Assembly (NCBI GenBank): GCA_937967805.1 | Contig: CALBTC010000382.1 | Coordinates: forward strand, 1-31,954 | Origin: an uncultured Anaerolineaceae bacterium | GTDB taxonomy: Bacteria; Chloroflexota; Anaerolineae; Promineifilales; Promineifilaceae | Length of the DNA stretch: 31,954 nucleotides | Reading direction: 5' to 3' | Shown here: piece by piece, positions 1 to 9,806 of the stretch | Numbering within the stretch: the stretch's first letter is position 1 | How the letters are laid out: every line of letters begins with the position of its first letter | Notes under the pieces: generated by a model | Told to the model about the DNA's origin: nothing | Seen by the model: only the letters and a program-made list of their open reading frames with translations | The model's database searches: none | Program-made: the position numbers and the translations under genes

Positions 1-2702
<2,702 letters not shown>

Positions 2703-2786
2703 GCACACCCTCAAATAAACCAATCAAATGAACAGCGGGTGATTATAGCATGGGGGCAAAACGCTGGCATCTTGTGGATTTTTAAT

Positions 2787-2831
2787 CACGAATTTTACGA
2801 ATGGACGAATGAGACGAATTTTTTTATTCGT
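2787..2831. repeat. ACGAAT-rich intergenic word cluster
   Basis: In the gap between glyQS and the toxin-antitoxin pair, ACGAAT-type words recur four times within about 35 bases and end in an inverted copy (ATTCGT at 2826-2831). It is non-coding. It resembles other low-complexity intergenic words in this window (5129-5215, 12562-12619, 25273-25300). Function unknown. Confidence 0.5.
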
Positions 2832-2906
2832 AAACTGCTTCACGCAGATACAATGTGCTACAATGTCACTCAACTAAATTGACAAACTCTCTCTGGAGAA
2901 AAGAAG

Positions 2907-3107
2907 ATGATCAATATCCGCAAAGAATATATTGTTGATGATAGTGGGAAACCAACAAAAGTTATCCTGCCTCTGGCAGATTTCCGGTTGATCGAGGAAA
3001 TGTTGGGGCTTGATTTGGATGAGGAAGCAATAACTGATTTGGAAGAGGCAAAAAATGACCGCCAAAAAGGTCGCAAAGATGCCTTCGTTGATTTGGCTGA
3101 TCTCTAA
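2907..3107 (+). CDS. RelB/Phd-like antitoxin of a type II toxin-antitoxin pair
   Basis: A 66-residue acidic protein (many Asp/Glu in residues 30-66) starting MINIRKEYIVDDSGKP. The N-terminal part, with a short strand pair followed by PLADFRLIEEMLGL, is typical of small antitoxins that bind DNA at the N-terminus and wrap the toxin with the C-terminal tail. A GGAG site lies 8 bases before the ATG. Its TAA stop shares one base with the ATG of the RelE-like toxin, so the two are translationally coupled. Two TACAAT boxes at 2849 and 2859 are possible -10 elements. The exact antitoxin family (RelB, Phd or related) cannot be fixed by eye; the role is inferred mainly from the partner. Confidence 0.8.
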   Translation: MINIRKEYIVDDSGKPTKVILPLADFRLIEEMLGLDLDEEAITDLEEAKNDRQKGRKDAFVDLADL

Positions 3108-3370
3108 TGAGCCGCATCGTCGTTCACCGACGGGCAGCAAAATACGTCAAAAGTTTGCCAAATCCCCTGCAAAAAAGAATCAAAGCAGCGTTATCCCAAT
3201 TAGCTGAAGCGCCTCTGGACTATCCTGGCGTCATTCGAATGGCCGGTGGTTGGTCAGGGTATTATCGAATCCGCGTTGGATCAATCCGTATCATTTTTTG
3301 GTTCGATGAAAAGGAAGACATCATTTACATCGACCATATTGGCAGCAGAGGAGACATCTATAAAAAATGA
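3107..3370 (+). CDS. RelE/ParE family toxin
   Basis: An 87-residue basic protein with the RelE/ParE fold pattern: MSRIVVHRRAAKYVKSLP, two helices, then YYRIRVGSIRIIFWFDEKEDIIYIDHIGSRGDIY, which is the characteristic strand pair ending in the I-xxRGDIYK motif. RelE relatives cut mRNA in the ribosomal A site while ParE relatives poison gyrase; the Arg-rich RIRVG-R core and the terminal RGDIYK favour a RelE-type ribonuclease, but this is an inference. It overlaps the antitoxin stop by one base (TAATG). Neither gene of the pair contains the ACGGCCGT word common elsewhere in the window, which is compatible with recent acquisition. Confidence 0.9.
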   Translation: MSRIVVHRRAAKYVKSLPNPLQKRIKAALSQLAEAPLDYPGVIRMAGGWSGYYRIRVGSIRIIFWFDEKEDIIYIDHIGSRGDIYKK

Positions 3371-3376
3371 TGGCTT

Positions 3377-4162
3377 TTACTCAGCGGGGGGCAGCAGGAG
3401 AGCCGCTTCCTGGCGGAGGCGGTGGAGGAATTCGACGGATTTGAGGTTGCGTTCCAGGACGTAAGTGATGTAGAAGTGCATCACGTTTTCCAGCTCGGTG
3501 TGCACAGTGCGCTTGAGGCGCAGGTTGTGCACGGTGTCCCACGGCCGTGTTTGCAGATAGCGCAGAACTTTGACGGATACGGCCGTAACCCCCACAGCCC
3601 GCCTATCTTCCCCCCGACAGTTGGGACACAACACCCCGCCCAGCTCGCCGCTAAAAAATTGATCCTGCTCTTCAATCGGATCGCCGCAGGCAACGCAGTG
3701 GAACAACTGCGGCCGAAAGCCGGCCAGCCCCAGCAAGCGCAATTCGTAAAAGCGGGCCACCAGCAACACATCTTCGTGAGTCGTCAGCCAGCCCAACGCA
3801 TCGGCCAGCAGTTGGTAGATGCCGGTGTGTTTGTCTTCCTCGACCGTGAAGCGGTCGAGCAGTTCCACCAGGTAAGCGGCGTAGGTCGTCAGGATAAGGT
3901 CGTCGCGCAGGGCAGTGTACGGCTGCACCATCTCCGCCTGGGTGAGGATAGCGAGATCACGGCCGCTGGCAAAGAGGAAGTTGGAGCGCATAAACTGCTC
4001 TACGTGTCCTGTTTTGCGACTTTGCGGCTTGCGCGCCCCCTTGGCAATCGCTTTGATCTTGCCAAAGTCGCGGCTGTAGAGCGTAAGCAGGCGGTCAGCC
4101 TCGCCAAAGTCGGTGCGGCGCAATACAATCGCCTCGCTGCGGAAGGTGCGTTCTCGTGCCAT
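3377..4162 (-). CDS. recO: DNA repair protein RecO
   Basis: RecO loads RecA onto SSB-coated single strands in the RecFOR pathway. The 261-residue length is normal. The N-terminal OB fold is visible (RSEAIVLRRTDFGEADRLLTLYSRDFGKIKAIAKGARKP), followed by the helical domain with LVELLDRFTVEEDKHTGIYQLL, and a zinc-ribbon insertion with CVAC near residue 157 and CPNC near residue 179. Its partner recR lies at 11553-12155 in the same window but in a separate transcription unit. The stop is seven bases from the end of the oppositely oriented toxin gene, so the two are convergent and almost touching, with no room for a terminator. Confidence 0.96.
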   Translation of the reverse strand: MARERTFRSEAIVLRRTDFGEADRLLTLYSRDFGKIKAIAKGARKPQSRKTGHVEQFMRSNFLFASGRDLAILTQAEMVQPYTALRDDLILTTYAAYLVELLDRFTVEEDKHTGIYQLLADALGWLTTHEDVLLVARFYELRLLGLAGFRPQLFHCVACGDPIEEQDQFFSGELGGVLCPNCRGEDRRAVGVTAVSVKVLRYLQTRPWDTVHNLRLKRTVHTELENVMHFYITYVLERNLKSVEFLHRLRQEAALLLPPAE

Positions 4163-4175
4163 GTAGATAGTTTAT

Positions 4176-4225
4176 GTAATTCACAAAAGGTTTTTGCGTA
4201 AAAATCGGTAGGATTTGTGAATTAC
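4176..4225. repeat. 12-bp perfect inverted repeat upstream of recO
   Basis: GTAATTCACAAA (4176-4187) is repeated inverted at 4214-4225, with a 26-base AT-rich loop. It lies 14 bases before the recO start and could be an operator or a relic element. No known binding site is recognised. Confidence 0.55.
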
Positions 4226-4229
4226 TTGA

Positions 4230-4281
4230 GCAAATCACGAGAAACGTTGCTTTTTATTTCAAAAGTTTTTCTGTGATTTGC
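4230..4281. repeat. 9-bp inverted repeat next to the MNT gene end
   Basis: GCAAATCAC (4230-4238) pairs with GTGATTTGC (4273-4281) across 34 bases. It sits immediately after the previous dyad and just past the stop of the MNT gene at 4291. It may form part of a terminator region; no clear U-tract is present. Confidence 0.4.
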
Positions 4282-4290
4282 AAACAAAAA

Positions 4291-4659
4291 TCAGGCTTCA
4301 GGCTGAAATAGAGGAATACCCTCTTGAAAGACATTTTTGTAAAAGGAAAGCGGCGCTTTTGTCATCTCTCGCCAGGTTTCCACAGAAACAACATGGGGTG
4401 AAAGAAGCAAATTGAATTGCAGTGAAACTCGTGATGCAATCTGACTTATTTGATTTCTTACTCCCCATGAATCTGAAAGCATCACAATCAATAAATCAAT
4501 ATCTGATTCGGCAAGCGCGTCCCCACGAGCCTTGGAACCATAGAGAATGATATGGTGAATTTCATCAACAAATCGCTTTTTCAACTCAAGCACGAACTGT
4601 TGAATCGCCCTCTCCTCCTGGATTGTCAATGTAGGTACAGGCACACTGAACTCACTCAT
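4291..4659 (-). CDS. MNT-type minimal nucleotidyltransferase (partner of HEPN)
   Basis: A 122-residue protein with the pol-beta nucleotidyltransferase signature GSKARGDALAESDID, an exact GS-x10-DxD spacing, followed by LLIVM. MNT proteins of HEPN/MNT pairs act as antitoxins, in studied cases by AMPylating the HEPN RNase. I place the start at MSEFSVPV (ATG 4657-4659) rather than an in-frame ATG 24 bases further upstream, because this ATG overlaps the TGA of the upstream HEPN reading frame (ATGA), the usual coupling in such pairs. The gene itself appears intact although its HEPN partner is frameshifted. Confidence 0.88.
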   Translation of the reverse strand: MSEFSVPVPTLTIQEERAIQQFVLELKKRFVDEIHHIILYGSKARGDALAESDIDLLIVMLSDSWGVRNQISQIASRVSLQFNLLLSPHVVSVETWREMTKAPLSFYKNVFQEGIPLFQPEA

Positions 4660-5059
4660 AACCAATGCTCTCTTTCCAGCCACGTATGAGCAGCTGCCAC
4701 AAATTTTCGTGCATCTTGTAAATCTTGGGCTGCTTGCTCCTGGTCAAGAGAAGCCAGAAGATCATAGTCGCTAACCTCTCGATGATTAAGCAGCCGCCCA
4801 TAAATATCACTATACTCGATACTAAAAACACCAGACTTTATAAGTCTCTGCGGAACGCACTAATGACACCTGCATGGCGTTTCATCGCTATTTGTTTCGT
4901 CGTGAGCAAAGCGCTGGCAGCGTAGAATACAGCATAGTAGCTGCGGTTGACCGATGACTCATAAAATCTTTCTGCCAAATTACGATCGGCCACGATAAGC
5001 ATCTGAGCAGCACGTTCCATCAACAAACGAATTTCCTTCTGTTGCTCTGGTGACTTCAT
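4656..5059 (-). pseudogene. HEPN-domain gene broken by a one-base frameshift
   Basis: Translation from ATG 5057-5059 gives MKSPEQQKEIRLLMERAAQ and the HEPN core VNRSYYAVFYAASALL, then stops early at about 4838 after AFRRDL. Reading on in the next frame from about 4838 gives FSIEYSDIYGRLLNHREV and then LDQEQAAQDLQDARKFV to a TGA at 4656-4658. Joining the frames restores a normal HEPN of about 134 residues, and inserting a single T in GACTTATAAAG (4836-4846 on the plus strand) does so. The TGA overlaps the MNT start. Either the gene has recently died or the base is a sequencing or assembly error. HEPN proteins of such pairs are typically RNases. Confidence 0.85.
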
Positions 5060-5128
5060 GATTTGCAGTATAGCGAAGAGTTTGGCAAAAGTCATGAGAA
5101 TGCCTAAATTCAAGACGGAAAAAACTGA

Positions 5129-5215
5129 ACGCAAAGGCGCAATGAGGCAAAGAATGTATCAAGAAAGTTTACAACGTTTCCTTTGCCCCTTTTAATTCTT
5201 TGCGTTCTTTGCGTC
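5129..5215. repeat. Intergenic CGCAAAG/CTTTGCG words
   Basis: The gap between the HEPN gene and the DUF5694-like gene holds purine-rich CGCAAAGGCGCAA-type words (5129-5157) and the opposite sense words TTCTTTGCGTTCTTTGCGTC (5196-5215). Together they form a loose inverted arrangement. Non-coding; similar to words at 25273-25300. Confidence 0.45.
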
Positions 5216-5236
5216 AAAATTTATAAGGAAGTGGAT

Positions 5237-5962
5237 ATGGCAAAATTGCTGATTTTAGGAACCTACCATTTTGCTAATCCCGGTTTGGATTATGCGCAGA
5301 TAGAGGTGGCAGACGTGTTGTCGCAGGAAAAGCAGCGGGAAATTACGGCCGTTCTCACCACCCTCGCCACGTTTAAGCCTACCAAAGTTGCCGTGGAAGC
5401 TGCCTATAACAAAGCCGAATCGCTCAATCAGGAATATGCGGCTTATCGGGTCGGCAGCCACGAGTTGACGCGCAATGAGCGTCAACAGTTGGGTTTTCGC
5501 CTGGCGGCACAGTTCAACCACGACCGGATTTACGCCATCGACCATCCCGGCAACTTTATTCCATTTGAGGCTGCCCTGACTTACGCCGCAGAACATCATC
5601 CTGATGTTGCACAGAAGTTTCAGGAAACGATTGCTCGTTGGGAAACGGAAATGAATCAACTCCAGCAAACGGCTTCAATTGGGGAGATTTTGCGCGAGAA
5701 CAACCGCCCGCAGGCCATCGCCGACGGTCACCAGCTTTATTTGGATTTTACGGCCGTTGGCGCCGGCGACACGTTCATTGGGGCAGAGGTGCTGGCCGGC
5801 TGGTACGACCGCAACATTCGCATCTTTGCCAACTTGCGCCAGATTATGCAGCCGTATGACAGGGTTTTGGTCATCTATGGCTCTGGCCATTTGGCCATTT
5901 TACAGGAACTGGCACGCAGTTTCGCCGATATTGAGTTGGTCAATGCCCTGGACTACTTATAG
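5237..5962 (+). CDS. DUF5694-like protein (TraB/EreA-like fold group)
   Basis: A 241-residue soluble protein with no signal peptide. It begins MAKLLILGTYHFANPG and contains TKVAVEAAYNKA, DRIYAIDHPGNFIPFE and, near the C-terminus, VLVIYGSGHLAIL. The conserved His and Glu positions (GTYHF, VAVE, GSGHL) are the pattern I associate with DUF5694, a group related to TraB/GumN-type proteins whose reaction is unknown. An earlier in-frame start exists at 5183, but I chose ATG 5237 because AAGGAAG sits five bases before it and the upstream codons derive from the intergenic CTTTGCG words. It carries two ACGGCCGT words, so it behaves like a resident gene. Confidence 0.75.
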   Translation: MAKLLILGTYHFANPGLDYAQIEVADVLSQEKQREITAVLTTLATFKPTKVAVEAAYNKAESLNQEYAAYRVGSHELTRNERQQLGFRLAAQFNHDRIYAIDHPGNFIPFEAALTYAAEHHPDVAQKFQETIARWETEMNQLQQTASIGEILRENNRPQAIADGHQLYLDFTAVGAGDTFIGAEVLAGWYDRNIRIFANLRQIMQPYDRVLVIYGSGHLAILQELARSFADIELVNALDYL

Positions 5963-6015
5963 ATTATGTCAAATATAACAATTACAAATTACAAAAAGAA
6001 GCGTGCTAAAAACCG

Positions 6016-6933
6016 TTAGCGCCCAGGGGGAAAGACGCTGACTTTGTCACCTGGTTGAACGATCTGGTTGAGGCCGTTGGCAAAGCTGATGTTACGGCCG
6101 TTCAGCAACACCCGCCACCCTTTTCGCACCCGGTGTGATTTTTCCATCACCAGCCACGGCCGTCCTCGCTCATCCAGCCGTTCCCTATCCAACCATGTTA
6201 TCTCAAAAACGTCTGGCCGGGCCTGGGGAAAGTAGTTAAAGAAGCGGGTTAACACGGTATCCATGCGACCGCCTTCCGGCAGTTGCATCGTCATTTTCGG
6301 CCGTTTGGTAACATTGCGTACCCGGCCATAGAAAGAAAGTTCAACGGGAAAATCACCCGCATCCCAGGCACGCGCCGTCCGGTACCCCAGCAGCATCAGG
6401 TGCAGATGCAGGCTCAACAGCTTGTTCCATCCGGCCAGCGCCGCCGGCACAATAGGGTTGCCCGGCATCTCTTCTGTTAGAAAGCGGGCAAAGGTGGCAT
6501 TCACCAGGCTAATCGAGCCGGTGACGTACACGTCCGGCACGTGAATGTGGCGCGGGCCGTGCGCCGCATGAATTTGCCCGGCACGAAAAAGGTAGTGGGC
6601 AAAATCGTGGCTCAGATCCAGCCCCAGCGTGCGGGCCAGCCAGACGGTAAAAAAGCGGCGGCGCTCGGCCAGATGGTCTGGATCGGCCCCTTTTTCCCAG
6701 CCAAGGATAACGGCCGTCTCATGATGCCCCAGCAAATAATCATAAGTGCCCGCAACCAGTTCCGGACCGCGCCGAAAAAGTGGCTCAACCGTGGCCAACA
6801 TTGCCTCATAATCCGCCGGGGCCAGTCCCAAAAAGTCCCGCAGCCGGTTCCATTCTTCTTCCGGCGTTGGCGCCAGGTTCGCTAACTGCCAGGTTGTCTC
6901 TTTTACCACCTGCCCATTTAACAAAGCAACCAT
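6016..6933 (-). CDS. Protoglobin fused to a MoaD/ThiS-like beta-grasp domain
   Basis: A 305-residue fusion. Residues about 25-190 look like a protoglobin or globin-coupled-sensor heme domain: an N-terminal helix LRDFLGLAPADYEAML, FFTVWLARTLG, and FRAGQIHAAHG...VPDVYVTGS, which matches the conserved segment around the proximal histidine, here H122. Residues about 196-305 match a MoaD-like protein: VELSFYGRVRNVT, LPEGGRMDTVLTRFF, VLLNGRNISFANGL and QPGDKVSVFPPGR. This part aligns with the free MoaD encoded divergently at 7031, but it ends GR instead of Gly-Gly, so it should not be activated or thiocarboxylated. AGGAGGG precedes the ATG. Heme binding and any oxygen or redox role are inferred from the family. 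The 97-base gap to the next gene probably holds divergent promoters. Confidence 0.82.
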   Translation of the reverse strand: MVALLNGQVVKETTWQLANLAPTPEEEWNRLRDFLGLAPADYEAMLATVEPLFRRGPELVAGTYDYLLGHHETAVILGWEKGADPDHLAERRRFFTVWLARTLGLDLSHDFAHYLFRAGQIHAAHGPRHIHVPDVYVTGSISLVNATFARFLTEEMPGNPIVPAALAGWNKLLSLHLHLMLLGYRTARAWDAGDFPVELSFYGRVRNVTKRPKMTMQLPEGGRMDTVLTRFFNYFPQARPDVFEITWLDRERLDERGRPWLVMEKSHRVRKGWRVLLNGRNISFANGLNQIVQPGDKVSVFPPGR

Positions 6934-7030
6934 CCTATTTGACCCTCCTAAAAAACTTTAAACCAAACCTGTAAACGCATGATTTTGTGGTAAGATTTGT
7001 GACGGAACGACACCAGGAGAACTAAGCATC

Positions 7031-7309
7031 ATGAAAGTGAACTTCTTCGCTACACTGCGCCAAATCGTTGGCCAAAAAACGATAGAAATTGATTTGCCGG
7101 AAAACAGCTCCGTGCAAGATTTTTTGCAGATAATCGTGACCCAATATCCGGCCATGCATAAAGAACTTCTCGACAAAAATGGCAATCTTTACCGGCATGT
7201 TCATATCTTTGTCAACGGCCGTGATGCACCATTTCTGGAAAACGGCATGGCAACAATCATCCAGCCAGACGACACGTTAAACGTTTTCCCGGCTGTCGGC
7301 GGAGGTTAG
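7031..7309 (+). CDS. MoaD/ThiS-family ubiquitin-like sulfur carrier
   Basis: A 92-residue beta-grasp protein: MKVNFFATLRQIVGQ, VQDFLQIIVTQYP, HIFVNGRDAPFLENG, IIQPDDTLNVFPAVGGG. The C-terminal Gly-Gly is the site that is adenylated and thiocarboxylated in MoaD (molybdopterin synthase small subunit) and in archaeal SAMP modifiers. Next to an aldehyde:ferredoxin oxidoreductase its likely role is sulfur donation for tungstopterin synthesis or modification. AGGAGA lies upstream of the ATG. The final glycine codons GGC GGA GGT also form a GGAGG Shine-Dalgarno placed 8 bases before the next gene. No MoaE is present in this window. Confidence 0.87.
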   Translation: MKVNFFATLRQIVGQKTIEIDLPENSSVQDFLQIIVTQYPAMHKELLDKNGNLYRHVHIFVNGRDAPFLENGMATIIQPDDTLNVFPAVGGG

Positions 7310-7313
7310 TTCT

Positions 7314-7571
7314 ATGTACTCGGAATCACGGCAGATCCGCGGCATTCCCCTTTGGCTGCTGCGCGAATATTTGGAAGAATTGGGGGGAACGGCCGTTAGC
7401 GAAACCCGCGTTGAAGGGGATGGCTGGGCCATTACCCTGGCCAAGATGGAACCATTCGCCCTGGGCTCTCTCCGCGTTGGCCAGGTCATGATGGAAATTG
7501 CAGGGGAAGACGAAGCGATTGCCCGCCTCATGCCCGGCCTGGAAAAGAAAACCATGCGTGCCGGCGCGTAG
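7314..7571 (+). CDS. Small conserved-looking protein downstream of MoaD
   Basis: An 85-residue protein, MYSESRQIRGIPLWLLREYLEELGG, followed by a short mixed region (TAVSETRVEGDGWAITLAKMEP, GSLRVGQVMMEIAGED) and a basic tail. I do not recognise it with confidence; my memory links such small partners of MoaD and AOR to DUF1952, but I could not check that. It starts 4 bases after the MoaD stop and uses the GGAGG formed by the MoaD glycine codons as its ribosome binding site, so the pair is certainly co-translated. It has no membrane segment or cysteine. A terminator follows directly. Confidence 0.75.
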   Translation: MYSESRQIRGIPLWLLREYLEELGGTAVSETRVEGDGWAITLAKMEPFALGSLRVGQVMMEIAGEDEAIARLMPGLEKKTMRAGA

Positions 7572-7578
7572 CGACAAT

Positions 7579-7613
7579 AAAAGGTGCGGCCATTGCTCCA
7601 GACCGCACCTTTT
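7579..7613. terminator. Bidirectional Rho-independent terminator
   Basis: An 11-bp perfect stem AAAAGGTGCGG (7579-7589) / CCGCACCTTTT (7603-7613) with a 13-base loop and T-tracts on both strands. It lies between the convergent MoaD operon and AOR gene and can serve both. Confidence 0.9.
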
Positions 7614-7650
7614 TCTTTAGCCTTGAGAACTTAGATCACCAAACAGACAG

Positions 7651-9486
7651 TTAAAGTATCTCTAACTCTTTCAGCTTCGCCTCCGGCACCACGCCGTTCT
7701 CCCAACCGCGCGCCGTGTAATACTCTTCCAGCATCAAATCCAGTTCACAAACATGGCCTTCAGAGCCGGGCATCGTCGAGGGCTCTTCCGTAAACCGCTT
7801 GGGCAGGTAGTCGCTGCCTTCACCAAGCCCGGCCAGATTGTTGTAGTAGCGCTCCAGGTTGTAAATACGCTCGCCGGTTACCAGCACGTCATCGGCGGTA
7901 AACTCCTCAATGCCCACAAAGGCAGCGTACTGCTGGGCGTACTCATCGGCGCCTTCGGCAAAGGCGCTGAACTTGCACAGGTCCAGGCTGTCGGAAAAGG
8001 CGTGAATATCCTGGAATATCTTCACCAGCTCACCCTTCCCTTTCCATTCCAGCGGGTCCACGCTCAGGGATTGGAATGGCATGATGTTCAGTTCTGCAGC
8101 CGGGGTGTAGGCGCGCAGATGGCAGGCGCCGCGATTGCTGGTGGCGTAGGCAATGCCCATCCCCTTCAGACCGCGCGGATCGTAGGCGGGGATGCCTTGT
8201 CCCTTGACAGACATGGCAATTTCAGGATGGTTAAAGTGGTTGGCCACGGCGTTCACGCCATTTGCCAGCACGTCACCAATGCCTTCACGATGCGCTACTT
8301 TCTCAATCATGGACACCATGTTCATGTAGTCGCCTTCGGCCAAACCGCCATCGCCGTTGGTGTATCCTTTGGTGCTGGCTTCGATGTAGGTGGCTAAAAC
8401 GTCACCGATTTCAATCGCGTCCATACCAAAATCATTGGCCATGTCAATCATCTTGGCCACGGAGGAGATGTTATCGTTGCCGCAGTTGGCGCCCAGGGCC
8501 CAGGCAGGTTCGTACTCCACGCTTTCCATGCGCAGGCCGGCAAATTCGCCCTCGGTAATTTCCACTTCCTTTTTGCAGGCAACCGGGCAGGCGTGGCAGG
8601 TGGGATTGTTGACCAAAATATTGTCGTTGACGTATTCACCGCTGATGAGTTCTGCTCTTTCGCCGAACGACGTGACACGGCCGTTTAAAGTCGGCAGTGC
8701 GCCCATGGTGCTGGTAATGTTCATCAACACATTAGTGCCATAAACAGACAGGCCCCCTTTCCGTGGGCTGGTGATGTTGGCCTCATCCATGATTGCGGCC
8801 AGGGCACGCGAGTGGGCTTTTTTCCAATCATCTTTTTGGGCCGGTTTTGGCATCTTCTTTTTTGCCTTGATGACAACCGCTTTCAGATTTTTGCTGCCGC
8901 CTACACAGCCGGTTCCCCCACGGCCGCTTGCCCGATCATCTTCATTGATCCAGCACGCATATTTCACCAAATTTTCGCCGGCCGGGCCAATGGATATCAC
9001 GGTCAAATCTTTTTCACCATATTGTTCCTGGAGCGTTTTGATGGTTTGATGAACGCCGGTTCCCCATAGGTGCGAGGCGTCTCGTAATTCAATACTGTTT
9101 GTATCTGCTTCAATATAAAGGTAAACCGGTTTTTCAGATTTGCCCTTGAAAATAAGGCCATCATAGCCGGACCAACGCAGGCGGGCCGCCGACCAGCCAC
9201 CATGATGGCTGTCGGTAACGGTGCCGGTAAGCGGCGATTTGGTAACAATGGCCATACGGCCGCTCATGTTTGCCGCCGTTCCCGTCAGGGGGCCATTCAT
9301 GAAGCAAAGCCAGTTGTCGGGTGACAGCGCATCAACGGTCGGTCCAGCTTCCAGCATGTAGCGCACGCCCAGGCCGCGAGCACCGACATATTTGCGCGCC
9401 CACTCTTCTGGAATTGGTTTCACGTCGATCGTGTTGTTTGTCAGATCTACGTGAGCGATTCGGTTTGCATATCCTTTAAGTTTCAT
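7651..9486 (-). CDS. Aldehyde:ferredoxin oxidoreductase family (tungstopterin) enzyme
   Basis: A 611-residue enzyme of the AOR family, which oxidises aldehydes to acids with a tungsten bis-pterin and one [4Fe-4S] cluster and passes electrons to ferredoxin. Cluster ligands are C297, C300 and C304 (CHACPVAC) and C504 (DSLDLCKF), with the same spacing as the Pyrococcus enzyme. Pterin-contact motifs are present: GPLTGTAANMSGRMAIVTKSPLTGT in the N-terminal beta domain and YDPRGLKGMG near residue 435. It is cytoplasmic, with no signal or Tat motif. GGAG lies just before the ATG. The substrate cannot be told; close relatives also include FOR, GAPOR and WOR types. The neighbouring MoaD and globin-MoaD genes support a tungsten or molybdenum cofactor context. 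Confidence 0.94.
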   Translation of the reverse strand: MKLKGYANRIAHVDLTNNTIDVKPIPEEWARKYVGARGLGVRYMLEAGPTVDALSPDNWLCFMNGPLTGTAANMSGRMAIVTKSPLTGTVTDSHHGGWSAARLRWSGYDGLIFKGKSEKPVYLYIEADTNSIELRDASHLWGTGVHQTIKTLQEQYGEKDLTVISIGPAGENLVKYACWINEDDRASGRGGTGCVGGSKNLKAVVIKAKKKMPKPAQKDDWKKAHSRALAAIMDEANITSPRKGGLSVYGTNVLMNITSTMGALPTLNGRVTSFGERAELISGEYVNDNILVNNPTCHACPVACKKEVEITEGEFAGLRMESVEYEPAWALGANCGNDNISSVAKMIDMANDFGMDAIEIGDVLATYIEASTKGYTNGDGGLAEGDYMNMVSMIEKVAHREGIGDVLANGVNAVANHFNHPEIAMSVKGQGIPAYDPRGLKGMGIAYATSNRGACHLRAYTPAAELNIMPFQSLSVDPLEWKGKGELVKIFQDIHAFSDSLDLCKFSAFAEGADEYAQQYAAFVGIEEFTADDVLVTGERIYNLERYYNNLAGLGEGSDYLPKRFTEEPSTMPGSEGHVCELDLMLEEYYTARGWENGVVPEAKLKELEIL

Positions 9487-9806
9487 AGGTTTTCTCCATT
9501 TGGTTAACGTTCATCGCTAACCGACAGCAAATAGGGCAAATAGTTGAGGAGTTGAGCGATGTCTGGGGCAACTGCCCGCGACCACGTTTTGCTTGCTTAC
9601 GCTTGCAGAAAACAAAAATGGGTTTCGGGGGGTACAGGTCAGTAAAACACGGGCAATACCTCTCTACCAGAATCTTGCCTTAAGTTTATTGGACTGTAGA
9701 ACGAACCGCATATGGGTTTCGTCTGATTTTTTTGTGACAAATGGCACTTGTTGTATCGGAACACCCGGCAACCGGGGCAAAAACTGGCTGCCGGACCGCT
9801 GTGGCG
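9487..9806. other. 320-bp gap upstream of AOR with an imperfect dyad
   Basis: No convincing gene is seen. GGTTAACG (9502-9509) and CGCTAACC (9515-9522) form an imperfect palindrome 16 to 36 bases before the AOR start and may be an operator. CCGGCA (9765-9770) and TGCCGG (9789-9794) could form a weak hairpin after cdd. I looked for a molybdenum/tungsten cofactor riboswitch and could not recognise one. Confidence 0.4.

Noticed and set aside
2703..2906. T-box leader for the glycyl-tRNA synthetase
   Set aside because: I found no T-box consensus nor a terminator-antiterminator pair in the 204-base upstream region.
3422..4201. Long plus-strand open frame of 259 codons
   Set aside because: It is exactly antisense to recO, whose motifs are clear; the translation has no recognisable features and follows from the codon usage of the real gene.
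7753..8397. 214-codon plus-strand frame
   Set aside because: Antisense to the AOR gene, with no own ribosome site and no recognisable domain.
9487..9806. Molybdenum/tungsten cofactor riboswitch upstream of AOR
   Set aside because: I could not match the conserved core by eye; a covariance search would be needed to decide.
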